Assembly: GCF_004769665.1 (NCBI RefSeq)
Contig: NZ_RQGG01000029.1
Span: 1-64,000, forward strand
Source: Leptospira kemamanensis
GTDB lineage: Bacteria; Spirochaetota; Leptospiria; Leptospirales; Leptospiraceae
Length of the DNA: 64,000 bases
Direction: 5' to 3'
Part shown: in pieces, positions 25,298-33,827 of the stretch
Numbering within the stretch: position 1 is the stretch's first letter
Layout of the letters: each line of letters opens with the position of its first letter
Program-made: the position numbers and the translations under genes
The notes under the pieces: generated by a model
The model's input: the letters and a program-made list of their open reading frames with translations, nothing else
The model's database searches: none
Told to the model about the DNA's origin: nothing

Positions 25298-25433
25298 TCT
25301 AAATGATTCAGTAATTGTGGAGAAGGCTTTGAATGAAGCCGCAAAGTATGCAAAGAAACTTGCAGTTCAGACTAAGACGAAGTTCATTACTCGGAAAGTA
25401 AAGTCAAAGAAATCTGTTTTCGCAGGTAAGTAG
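25278..25433 (+). CDS. Small basic protein after the zeta toxin
   Basis: This 51-residue lysine-rich protein starts at the ATG at 25278, or at 25269 with three more residues. It overlaps the last 20 bases of the toxin gene in another frame. It reads KKEKNNLNDSVIVEKALNEA and ends in a basic tail (TRKVKSKKSVFAGK). Genes of this size and place commonly go with zeta-like toxins, so an antitoxin or accessory role is possible, but I recognise no domain. It stops 12 bp before the 100-bp repeat. Confidence 0.45.
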   Translation: MKKEKNNLNDSVIVEKALNEAAKYAKKLAVQTKTKFITRKVKSKKSVFAGK

Positions 25434-25445
25434 CGAGCTTCATCT

Positions 25446-25545
25446 ACCACATAGGAACTTGGTAAGAGTTTTGCCAAGAACCAGTCCCCCCGACTCAAGA
25501 ATGGTTATTCCATATTCGTCACAGATTGCTCATTATGGGAATCCA
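25446..25545 (+). repeat. 100-bp direct repeat, left copy
   Basis: This 100-bp block (starting ACCACATAGGAACTTGG) recurs at 29561-29660 in the same orientation with two mismatches. It contains an internal stem (CTTGG/CCAAG). The two copies bracket the transposase relic and the beta-propeller lipoprotein. Confidence 0.9.
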
Positions 25546-25667
25546 CATATTGCCTCAAAATAGATAGTATCTCAAATCAGAATAATGCTTCAAAAGTAAA
25601 TGTATTCGAAGTAAAGTCTACCTCTTCATGAGTGATGACCATTCAAACACTCAAAGGGAGGTTCAAA

Positions 25668-26998
25668 ATGGAGCTTACTTTGGACGAAAGACATGCAATG
25701 ATTAAGATACTCTCGAGGAAGTACAGCCTTAGCTCGAAAAAACAAAAATCATATCTTGTAGATGAGCTGGTTTATCTGTCTGGATTTAACAGGACGTATG
25801 CCACAAGAGTCCTCAGGCGATATGCTACAAATCCACAGAGACCAAAGACTGCGAAGCGATCTGGACGAACTACCGTCTATGGTGAGGATGTCAAAAAGGC
25901 TCTTGAGAAGATTTGGGTCATCATGGATTACATTTGCGGGAAAAGATTGGCTCCTTTTCTTCCAGAGATCATTTCTAAACTAGAATTCTTTAAAGAGATT
26001 GAATTTCCACTTACTGTCAAAGAGAAACTCACAAAAATCAGTGCCTCAAGTATTGATAGGCTTTTGAAGGATGCAAAACGGAAACTAGGCAGAAAAGGTT
26101 CCTCAACCACAAGACATGGGAAATACTATTTAATCGATCAGATACCAATTAAAACATTTGCTGAATGGGATCATACGGTTCCAGGTTTTGTTCAGGTAGA
26201 TTTGGTTGCTCATAATGGTGGCAATACCTATGGCGGGTTTCTATACACATTAAATGCGACTGATGTTTCGACAGGTTGGACAACTTGCACACTTGTTCGA
26301 GATAAAACACAATTCCAAATGCTAAAAGCATTTATGAAAATGAAGTCGTCTTTTCCTTTTCCGTTAAAAGGATTTCATTCAGACAATGGAGCCGAGTTTA
26401 TCAATGAAACAATTGTTGCTTTTAAAGAAAAGTATCAACTTGAATTCACCCGAGGAAGAGCTTATAAGAAAAATGATAACCCTCACATTGAACAAAAAAA
26501 TTATACAATTGTAAGAAGGAATACAGGTTACTTACGATATGATAAGCCTGAACATGCTGAAATATTGAGGGAACTATACAGTAATCTCAATTTGTATGTT
26601 AATTACTTCCAACCATTATGATATTGCTCGAAAAACATCGAAAAGGGGCAAAAGCAATTAGGAAATATGATTATCCCAAAACTCCTTATCAAAGACTGAT
26701 GGAATCAAAGGAAGTAGATAAGAAGACGAAACAAAAAGAAAAAATCATCTACGAAAATCTAAACCCAGCAGAAATCAAAAGAAGAATCAATGAATGCCAA
26801 GATAAATTGATTCACCTAGCTGCCCCACTCCGTGCTCCTAATGAGATCGTGAAGATTCGTAGAAAGAAAATGGTAATTCACACAATGAATCCAAAAGAAA
26901 GAAACCATAACACGAAAAATCCAAATCCTTTTTTAGAAAGACAGAAATTTGAAGAACTTAGAAGAGCAGCGAAATTAATTTGGGATCAAAGAAAATAA
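25668..26998 (+). pseudogene. rve/DDE integrase-type transposase, frameshifted
   Basis: The frame starts at the ATG at 25668 with GGGAGG upstream. An N-terminal helix-turn-helix region (LSGFNRTYATRVLRRY) is followed by the integrase core with FVQVDLVAHNGG (first Asp), HSDNGAEFIN (second Asp) and PHIEQKN (Glu), so the DDE triad is intact. The frame ends at a TGA near 26619, just after YFQPL; the C-terminal part MILLEKHRKGAKAIRKYDYP continues in the next frame to 26998. In relatives these parts form one protein. I see no clear terminal inverted repeats. The type resembles ISNCY/IS481-like elements, which I cannot settle without a database. Confidence 0.75.
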
Positions 26999-27102
26999 AC
27001 TTGAACTAAAATTCGAAAGATAGGATAATCACTGTTATCTTTGAATACCAAGGTTTTGAAGAAACAATTCCTTATTTGGATGCTATTTTTTTGAATCAAG
27101 TC

Positions 27103-27132
27103 GATCCAGTCGGCTTAAAGACGACTATATTT
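27103..27132 (+). repeat. Short hairpin repeat (copy 1)
   Basis: TCCAGTCGGCTTAAAGACGA and the following CTATATTTT occur here and at 29656-29684. AGTCG and CGACT pair around a 9-base loop and are followed by a T-rich end, so the unit could act as a terminator for the transposase. The rest of the gap 26999-27280 shows no gene I trust. Confidence 0.7.
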
Positions 27133-27280
27133 TATATATTTTTTGCTTACAGGGAATATGAAATGGAACCATATACCTTGCAACCAAAAAAGACCTTGTT
27201 TAGGATGTTGCGACAAACTCTCAGGCATTATTGCAAACGAACACTTGACAAAATAGACCTATTTTTTGGATGCTTTTTTT

Positions 27281-29530
27281 GTGATTAAGTTAACAAAAAT
27301 TATACTTATTCTTATATTCTGTATTCATTGCAAACTTCCGCAGCTGAATAATAGCTGTGATCCCAAGTCCAAGGATTTTTTCCAAATTCTAACTCTAAAA
27401 TATATCTTGGGCGATGTAACTCCCCATTGCGGAATTTCTGTATTTAGCCCGAACACGGATCCAGTAGATTTTTGGATCCCCAATGGTGATATAAATTCAA
27501 TTCATATTGCTATGGATAGAATTTATATGACAGGCAATTTTTCCTATTTGGGGCCTAACACAGGAACTGTGGCCCTTTTTGATTTAGAAACAAACTCAAT
27601 AGTGCCTAAAAGATTTTGCCCTTATATCGAATCCAATGGTACAATCTACGCAAGCCTACCAGATGGAAATGGCGGTTTTTACGTGGGAGGAATCTTTGAT
27701 GTAATCCAAGGTCAAACCATTGAAAATTTGGCCCATGTCAATTCTGAATGTAGAGTAGATCTGAATTTTAGACCAAATCCTGATGGTAATGTAAGAGCTA
27801 TCACAAAATTGGGAGATAGTATCTTTGTCGGTGGTATCTTTGCATCCATTGGTGGGACAACAAGATCTGCACTCGCCAAACTCAATGCCATTACAGGTGC
27901 CGTGGACACAAGCTGGGTGCCAGGAACGACCAGTGGAACGGTTTGGGCCTTGGAAAACTCTGGCACCTCACTCTATGTAGGCGGTGATTTTTCCACACTC
28001 AGTGGACAAGCTCGCATTGGATTTGGAGTTTTAGATACAAATACTGCGGTCGTCGATCCAATTACTAGAAATACGGATGCTACTGCTATCTATACTATCT
28101 ACAAGGACGAAACTTCCCTGTACTTAGGTGGGATCTTTACACAAATAGATGGCCAACCGCGCGCTGGCTTTGCTGAGCTTTCCCTATCGGGACTCACGCT
28201 CACAACATGGGCTCCTTCCGTGAGCGGTGGCGGCTGGATCAATTCCATTGCGAAGGATGGAAACAAACTTTATGTAGCTGGTAATTTTTCTACATTGAGT
28301 GGGATTCCCCGATCCAATGTCGGATGTTTTGATTTAGGTGTAACTACACCCACTTCTTGGAATCCAAACGTTAACAATACTACAAATTCTATTTTTGCCA
28401 CGAATGGAAAGGTATTTGTAGGCGGATTTTTTAACGAAATTGGAACTAAAAACCGAGAGTTTTTTGGAGTGATCGATGCGGCAACTGGAGTTGCTCTCGA
28501 TGACTTCAATCCCATTGCAATCAATCCCATCTACACAATTCATAAGATTGAGAATCGGCTCATCCTAGGTGGAAACTTTATTTCAATCGGCGGTGTAAAA
28601 CGAAATTATGCGGGAGCCTTGGATCTAAAAACAGGAAAGGCCACCCCTTGGGATCCGAATACGGATACGGCTCCGATAGGACTCACGTCGGATGCAAACT
28701 ATATTTATATCTACGGATCTTTCTCAAGCTTAGGCGGAGGTGCTTACTTTCGAGAATCTCTTGCTCAAACAGATCCAATTACGGGAATACCAACTAATTT
28801 TGATTATATATTTTCATCCAATTCTGTAAACTCTGCAGTTGCACACAACTCGATCCTATATTTGGGAGGTACATTTACAACTGTCAATCTGACTAGTTAT
28901 GGAAATTTGGCGAGTATTGATTTGATTTCGGGCACAGTCCTTCCTTGGAACCCACAAGGAGATGGATCGGTTCGAACCTTAGCGATCTACAATGATTCTC
29001 TTTATGCTTCTGGGGATTTTTCAAACTTCGGAGTCGTACCAAGGAATCGTATCGCAAAATTCGGATTAGATGGCACACTTGATACTACTTTCAATCCCAC
29101 AAATGATTCCACATCGATGTATCATTTTTCTATCAGTGATGGCCTTTTGTTTGTAGCAGGTGATTTTAGCAATTTTAATGGGACACCAAGAACTGGAAAA
29201 GTTGAGATCGATGCGATTTCTGGAACCAATACAAATCTAAATTATACGGCAGACAATGGAACTTTTTTTTCCAGCGCAAGCCCTACTCATTACTTTATAA
29301 CAGGCTTTTTTACAACGATCGCGGGCCAACCAAGAATCTCCTTGGCAAAGATTGAAAAAGGCACGGGGGATCTCAGTTCCTGGAATCCAAAATTACAATT
29401 CGGAAACGCTAACCGAATTCTCGTCCATGAAAACTATGCACTGATCGGTGGTAGTTTCATAAAGGTGAATGATCGAATGAGGCCCTTTTTTGCAGTGGTG
29501 GATCAAGAAACTGGAAGTTTAATAGAATAA
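27281..29530 (+). CDS. Beta-propeller lipoprotein with delta-60 (DUF5122) repeats
   Basis: This protein has 749 residues from the GTG at 27281; a TTG at 27266 is in frame. The signal LTKIILILIFCIHC carries the cysteine. The body is built of about a dozen blades of 40-60 residues with the recurring pattern (Y/F)VGG.F..IGG..R..LA.L. Examples are SIFVGGIFASIGGTTRS, SLYVGGDFSTLSGQARIG and RLILGGNFISIGGVKRNYAG, each followed by a TG...W.P turn. These delta-60-type repeats are typical of secreted beta-propellers; this one is probably on the cell surface. It lies between the two 100-bp repeats and looks intact, so it may be cargo of that module. Confidence 0.8.
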   Translation: MIKLTKIILILIFCIHCKLPQLNNSCDPKSKDFFQILTLKYILGDVTPHCGISVFSPNTDPVDFWIPNGDINSIHIAMDRIYMTGNFSYLGPNTGTVALFDLETNSIVPKRFCPYIESNGTIYASLPDGNGGFYVGGIFDVIQGQTIENLAHVNSECRVDLNFRPNPDGNVRAITKLGDSIFVGGIFASIGGTTRSALAKLNAITGAVDTSWVPGTTSGTVWALENSGTSLYVGGDFSTLSGQARIGFGVLDTNTAVVDPITRNTDATAIYTIYKDETSLYLGGIFTQIDGQPRAGFAELSLSGLTLTTWAPSVSGGGWINSIAKDGNKLYVAGNFSTLSGIPRSNVGCFDLGVTTPTSWNPNVNNTTNSIFATNGKVFVGGFFNEIGTKNREFFGVIDAATGVALDDFNPIAINPIYTIHKIENRLILGGNFISIGGVKRNYAGALDLKTGKATPWDPNTDTAPIGLTSDANYIYIYGSFSSLGGGAYFRESLAQTDPITGIPTNFDYIFSSNSVNSAVAHNSILYLGGTFTTVNLTSYGNLASIDLISGTVLPWNPQGDGSVRTLAIYNDSLYASGDFSNFGVVPRNRIAKFGLDGTLDTTFNPTNDSTSMYHFSISDGLLFVAGDFSNFNGTPRTGKVEIDAISGTNTNLNYTADNGTFFSSASPTHYFITGFFTTIAGQPRISLAKIEKGTGDLSSWNPKLQFGNANRILVHENYALIGGSFIKVNDRMRPFFAVVDQETGSLIE

Positions 29531-29560
29531 CGAGACTTCCGAGACTTTCGAATTATTTTC

Positions 29561-29660
29561 ACCACATAGGAACTTGGTAAGAGTTTTGCCAAGATCCAGT
29601 CCCCCCGACTCAAGAATGGTTATTCCATATTCGTGACAGATTGCTCATTATGGGAATCCA
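29561..29660 (+). repeat. 100-bp direct repeat, right copy
   Basis: This block is identical to 25446-25545 except for two bases (AAGATCC for AAGAACC, CGTGAC for CGTCAC). It begins 30 bp after the beta-propeller gene. Confidence 0.9.
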
Positions 29661-29684
29661 GTCGGCTTAAAGACGACTATATTT
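29656..29684 (+). repeat. Short hairpin repeat (copy 2)
   Basis: This is a second copy of the 27103 unit, fused to the end of the 100-bp repeat; AGTCG/CGACT form the stem. Confidence 0.7.
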
Positions 29685-29742
29685 TTGCGAAAATTTCGCA
29701 AAAATGAGACATAATTTTAGATGAGACATAATGAGGCCTCAT
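29682..29742. other. Palindrome cluster at the module's right edge
   Basis: A near-perfect palindrome (29682-29704, TTTTTGCGAAA and its complement) is followed by two direct copies of ATGAGACATAAT and a perfect 12-bp palindrome ATGAGGCCTCAT at 29731-29742. These are the only features in the gap 29531-29808 besides the repeats. They could be terminal sequences of an element or operators. Confidence 0.5.
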
Positions 29743-29808
29743 CATTAGAATTGGCATTTTTTTGACAGTGGAAACAATAGAGTGAAGAGATCGGAAAACT
29801 AGATTCCG

Positions 29809-30730
29809 CTATAAAGCTTTTGGTGGGTCTCGCGATGGCTTTTGGTAAAAGTATCCATCTATCAATGTGTAATTTTTCTTCAGCTCCTTCTCTTTGTTAG
29901 ATGCGTGATAAGAGTAGATCATCTTCGATTCCATTGCGTTTTTACAAATGGGACAAGCTAGCGGATCTCTAACATCAAACGATGATTTAATGGCTTCTGA
30001 CCAAGTAGATTTCTTGGCCTGAGATTCTAACTTTAACCTCTTTGCAGGTCTTACATAAATTCCATAATAGCGAACAGACTTCTCATGTTTGTTGGGAAGA
30101 AAAAAAAGCATACGGGCAAGAAATTCATCAATCGGCATCGTTAAACTTTGATACAACTTTTCTTTGGTGATGGATTCGACATTGCTTTTGTAACGGAATG
30201 TTAACGTTTGTTTATTTTGATCTACTTTTTGAATTTGGCTATTATGAAAAAGTCCAAAGGCAATGTATTGGGCGATACGATATATGGAATCAGATTCTCG
30301 AACGTTAATTTTTTCAAAGTAAACATGGAAACCTTTTGGATAACTTTTCGTGAAAAAAGTATATTCGTCTTTATTTATATATTTCTTTCGAAGTAAGTAT
30401 TTGCAAACAGTCCTTAGAGCGTTTTTCGATAACAAGACAAACATAGCCGACTCTTACACGAAAAAGGAACGGCTAAAACAATTTTACAATCTTTGCATTC
30501 GTTCCATACAAAACCTCTATTGAATTTACCACAGGTAAGAAGTTTTTCCACCTCTCGAAGCTTCCAGATTGGAATTTTTCCGAATTTAGATTCGAATTTG
30601 TCCACATAACTTGTAATAAATGTCTCATAATGATTCTTCCAAATATTTTTATACTCGGACTCGCGGGTGTGGGCAGGTGTATAGGCTTGCTTGGCTTCTT
30701 TGGAAGAAATGAATATTTTGAATCTCCAAG
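29809..30730 (-). pseudogene. IS91-type transposase relic
   Basis: Three separate frames carry parts of one protein. From about 30730 the order is SKEAKQAYTPAHTRESEYKN, then VDKFESKFGKIPIWKLREVE and the zinc-binding CGKFNRGFVWNECKDC / CKSRLCLSCYRK (stop at 30414). After a shift the C-terminal domain runs from 30444 to 29809 with FHVYFEKINV, QYIAFGLFHN, ARMLFFLPNKHEKSVRYYGIY and the CPICKN end. This is the layout of Y2-type IS91-like transposases. The middle part with the conserved tyrosines and HUH histidines is missing or broken. Nothing here can transpose. Confidence 0.75.
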
Positions 30731-30805
30731 TAGAGAAAAAACTCTCCTTAGAGAAAGGTTAGGAATATTGGAGAAGTGATCTTTTTTTATTTTACGTCTC
30801 AATCC

Positions 30806-30864
30806 CTCCGCGACCCGGATCGACCGAGCGCCCTCGTCGAGGGAGAGCCGGAAATGTGCGCCCC
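30806..30864 (-). repeat. Structured intergenic repeat, variant (copy 6)
   Basis: On the minus strand it begins GGGGCGCACATTTCCGGCTC like copies 1 and 2. The usual CCAATCTTT core is replaced by another hairpin (CCCTCGACGAGGG), and the unit ends GATCCGGGTCG. The change of the inner hairpin within a conserved frame suggests that structure, not sequence, is kept. Confidence 0.65.
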
Positions 30865-30926
30865 AAAAAAAAAAGGGAACCATCGATTGGTTCCTTTTGT
30901 ATTTTATATTGAATGGTTTGAATACT

Positions 30927-31059
30927 CGTCGTTTCTGTCGTTTCGATACGCTTCGCTACTTAGGCGACCGAAACGACCATCTGAAACGATGGCGACCTAA
31001 AAGGCGGAGCCTCGAGTAGGCCGAAGGCCGTATCGAAAGGCGAAATGCGAACTACGCCC
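30927..31059. repeat. GTTTCGATACG-type intergenic repeat (copy 2)
   Basis: It is homologous to 24251-24395 with GTCGTTTCGATACGCTTCGC, GGCGACCGAAACGAC and TAGGCCGAAGGCCGTATCGA. The GTCGTTTCG/CGAAACGAC stem is perfect in this copy. It abuts the stop codon of intact mreB. Confidence 0.8.
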
Positions 31060-32082
31060 CTATCTTATCCCAGGCTTAATGTATTTCAATTCGTCCAAGT
31101 AACGACCTGTTCCAAGAACCACACAAGTCAGTGGGTTTTCGGCACGGAAGACCGGAACTCCTGTTTCTTTCGTGAGGTAGTGTTCGAGACCACGAAGGAG
31201 GCAACCACCACCTGTGAGAACGATCCCTCGTTCCACGATGTCGGCTGCAAGTTCTGGAGGAGTGCGCTCAAGAACCGATTTGATCCCGTCTAGGATTTCG
31301 TCTGTTGGTTCTTTGAGGGCTTTGCGGATTTCGTTGGAATCGAGTTCGAGGGTGCGTGGGAGACCAGAGATCGCGTCACGACCTTTCACTTCCATCGTGT
31401 CGACACGTTTGTCGGCGAATGCGTTACCAATCGTGAGTTTGATGTCCTCGGCAGTTCTTTCTCCCACCACTAGGTTGTATTGGTTACGGAGGTATTTCAC
31501 AATGGCTTCATCAAATTCGTCACCACCAGTTCGGATGGACTCAGCGATTACCATACCACCAAGTGAGATCACGGCGATTTCTGTGGTTCCCCCTCCGATA
31601 TCCACAATCATGTTCCCTGCTGGTTCATGGATCGGGATGTTGGCACCGATGGCAGCAGCAAGTGCTTCTTCGATGAGGAAGATTTCGCGGGCTCCGGCTT
31701 GTTCAGCGGACTCACGAACGGCACGTCGTTCCACTTCGGTAATTCCCGAAGGAACCCCGATGACGATGCGTGGTTTTACAAATGTAGTGCGGTTGTGGAC
31801 TTTTGCGATGAAGTAACGAATCATCTTTTCCACTGTTTCGAAGTCGGCGATCACCCCGTCTTTCATGGGTCGGATGGCAACGATATCACCAGGAGTTCTT
31901 CCTAGCATCCGTTTTGCTTCTTGTCCTACAGCGAGGACTCGGCCAGTTGAGGCTTGGACTGCCACGACCGACGGTTCTGATAGGACGATCCCTTGTCCTT
32001 TCACATGCACGAGGGTGTTCGCGGTTCCCAAATCGATTCCCATATCGTTCGAGAAAAGTCCATAAAGATTATCAAATATCAT
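31060..32082 (-). CDS. mreB: Rod-shape actin homologue MreB
   Basis: This 340-residue protein has all MreB/actin motifs: phosphate-1 DLGTANTLV (about 17), [14 protein letters not shown] (about 110), [13 protein letters not shown] (about 163), and the C-terminal [14 protein letters not shown]. MreB filaments under the inner membrane guide peptidoglycan synthesis and keep the cell cylindrical. The start ATG lies 143 bp from the divergent ppx gene. In many bacteria mreC and mreD follow directly; here the 3' end abuts a repeat block and transposase relics, so any such operon has been cut at this side. Its last 60 codons are duplicated at 24396. Confidence 0.97.
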   Translation of the reverse strand: MIFDNLYGLFSNDMGIDLGTANTLVHVKGQGIVLSEPSVVAVQASTGRVLAVGQEAKRMLGRTPGDIVAIRPMKDGVIADFETVEKMIRYFIAKVHNRTTFVKPRIVIGVPSGITEVERRAVRESAEQAGAREIFLIEEALAAAIGANIPIHEPAGNMIVDIGGGTTEIAVISLGGMVIAESIRTGGDEFDEAIVKYLRNQYNLVVGERTAEDIKLTIGNAFADKRVDTMEVKGRDAISGLPRTLELDSNEIRKALKEPTDEILDGIKSVLERTPPELAADIVERGIVLTGGGCLLRGLEHYLTKETGVPVFRAENPLTCVVLGTGRYLDELKYIKPGIR

Positions 32083-32225
32083 ATCAGATCCTGTGAAAGA
32101 AGTACGAAAGGGGGAATTTACGGTGGGTTAACACCAAAACTTTACAATTCTACCCGTTCCCCATAATTTTCGGCTGGTTTTTGCTTTCAACCGTAAAAAT
32201 TTTCGATAGGCTAGTTAGATACAAA

Positions 32226-33827
32226 ATGCTACCTTTCTCACAAATCTTACGAAAACCAAACCAGGCATTTCGCACGGAAAAGATCCTTGCTGCCATTGAT
32301 TTGGGCACCAATTCCTTCCACATTGTCGTCGTAAAACTAAGACCGGACGGTACACTTGAATACCTGACCAAAGAAAAGGAATCGGTTCGCTTAGGAAGTG
32401 GTAGCAGTGATTATGCGGTCATCACAAACGAAGCAATGGATCGCGGCATTGCTTGTTTGAAACGTTTCAAAACACTCGCTGATAGTTACCAAGCAGAAAT
32501 CCGTGCGGTTGCCACCAGTGCGCTTCGGGAAGCCGAGAACCGATTGACCTTTCTCGACAGGGCTGAGAAGGAAACGGGCATCCAAATCCAAGTGATTTCG
32601 GGAAACGAAGAAGCACGTCTCATTTATTTAGGGATTTTACAGGGTCTTCCGGTATATGAAAAACGGATCCTTCTCATTGACATTGGGGGAGGGAGCACGG
32701 AACTACTCATCGGGGAAAAAGGAGAAATTCTTTTTTCCACCAGTATGAAGTTAGGTGCCATTCGCTTAACAGAAAAATACTTAAAAAAAGATCCAATTTC
32801 AGCCACGGACTTACAAAAATGTAGGATTCACATTGAATCTGTTTTATCTGCTTTTTTACCTCAAATCGAAACTTGGAAACCCTTTCTGGTCGTAGGAAGT
32901 TCGGGAACCATCACTTCTGTGACTTCCATGGTCTTAGAAAAAAAAGGGGAAAAACGAGAACGGTTAAATGGAACTGAGATTCCCATCGATGCCTTTAAAG
33001 AGATCCGCAAACAAGTATTAGATGCCGAAAGCATCAAAAAAAGATTAAAAATCCCAGGACTTGATGCCAAACGTGGAGATATCATCGTGGGAGGGATTTT
33101 GGTTTTGGACGAAGTGTTACAACGGATCAAAGCTCCTTCCTTTACCGTAAGTGACTTTGCCCTTCGGGAAGGGATCGTGTATGATACGATTGAGTCCTGG
33201 TACAGACATACCGATACCTCTCTTCCGAGACTAGATAACATTCGTGAAAAAGCAATTAAAACCGTTGCCAATCTTTACCCGCAAGGGAAAGAACATGCCG
33301 AAACGGTCGCAAAACTCACCTTGCAGATGTTTGATGACCTAAAAAGTTTACATGGACTTGGAAATTTAGAACGTGATTATTTAGAAACTGCTTGTTACCT
33401 CCATCAAGTAGGACTTTGTCTTTCTCACCACAATTACCACAAACATAGTTATTACATCATTCGAAACTCAGAAGCTATGGTTGGGTTTTCCAATGCGGAA
33501 ATTGAAATCATTGCACTCCTTGCTCGTTACCATAGAAAAGGTGGACCCAAAGGAAAACACGAAGAGTTTAAAGTCCTTAGGCCAGAAGACCAACTTTTGG
33601 TTCGTAAACTTGCCTCTTTTCTTCGCATTGGAGATGGGTTGGATCGTTCTGAAAAATCCATCATTGAACGACTCGATGCAGTCTTTGAAAAAGGAAAAGT
33701 GAACTGCCGGTTGTACATTCAAAAAGGAGCGGATCCTAATTTAGAAATTTGGTCTGTATCGGAAAAAAAGGATTTGTTCGAAGATACATTCGGAATCAAA
33801 TTAGACTTTCACTTACATTCCCTATGA
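32226..33827 (+). CDS. Exopolyphosphatase / pppGpp phosphatase (Ppx/GppA family)
   Basis: This protein has 533 residues from the ATG at 32226; a TTG at 32181 is also in frame. The N-terminal half is the actin-like ASKHA phosphatase with AAIDLGTNSFHIVVVKL, VATSALREAENR and LLIDIGGGSTELLIG; the C-terminal half is an HD-type helical domain (LETACYLHQVGLCLSHHNYH, ALLARYHRKGGPKG). Ppx releases phosphate from polyphosphate, while GppA acts on pppGpp; motifs alone do not separate them. The stop overlaps the next start (ATGA), so it is translationally coupled to the phosphatase regulator at 33824. Confidence 0.92.
   Translation: MLPFSQILRKPNQAFRTEKILAAIDLGTNSFHIVVVKLRPDGTLEYLTKEKESVRLGSGSSDYAVITNEAMDRGIACLKRFKTLADSYQAEIRAVATSALREAENRLTFLDRAEKETGIQIQVISGNEEARLIYLGILQGLPVYEKRILLIDIGGGSTELLIGEKGEILFSTSMKLGAIRLTEKYLKKDPISATDLQKCRIHIESVLSAFLPQIETWKPFLVVGSSGTITSVTSMVLEKKGEKRERLNGTEIPIDAFKEIRKQVLDAESIKKRLKIPGLDAKRGDIIVGGILVLDEVLQRIKAPSFTVSDFALREGIVYDTIESWYRHTDTSLPRLDNIREKAIKTVANLYPQGKEHAETVAKLTLQMFDDLKSLHGLGNLERDYLETACYLHQVGLCLSHHNYHKHSYYIIRNSEAMVGFSNAEIEIIALLARYHRKGGPKGKHEEFKVLRPEDQLLVRKLASFLRIGDGLDRSEKSIIERLDAVFEKGKVNCRLYIQKGADPNLEIWSVSEKKDLFEDTFGIKLDFHLHSL

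Noticed and set aside
27076..27288. 70-codon frame before the beta-propeller gene
   Set aside because: It has no ribosome site, covers the short hairpin repeat and overlaps the start of the real lipoprotein gene.
30473..30883. 136-codon minus-strand frame over the IS91 relic
   Set aside because: It reads the repeat copy and an out-of-frame part of the transposase; the true protein frame is the neighbouring one with the zinc-binding cysteines.
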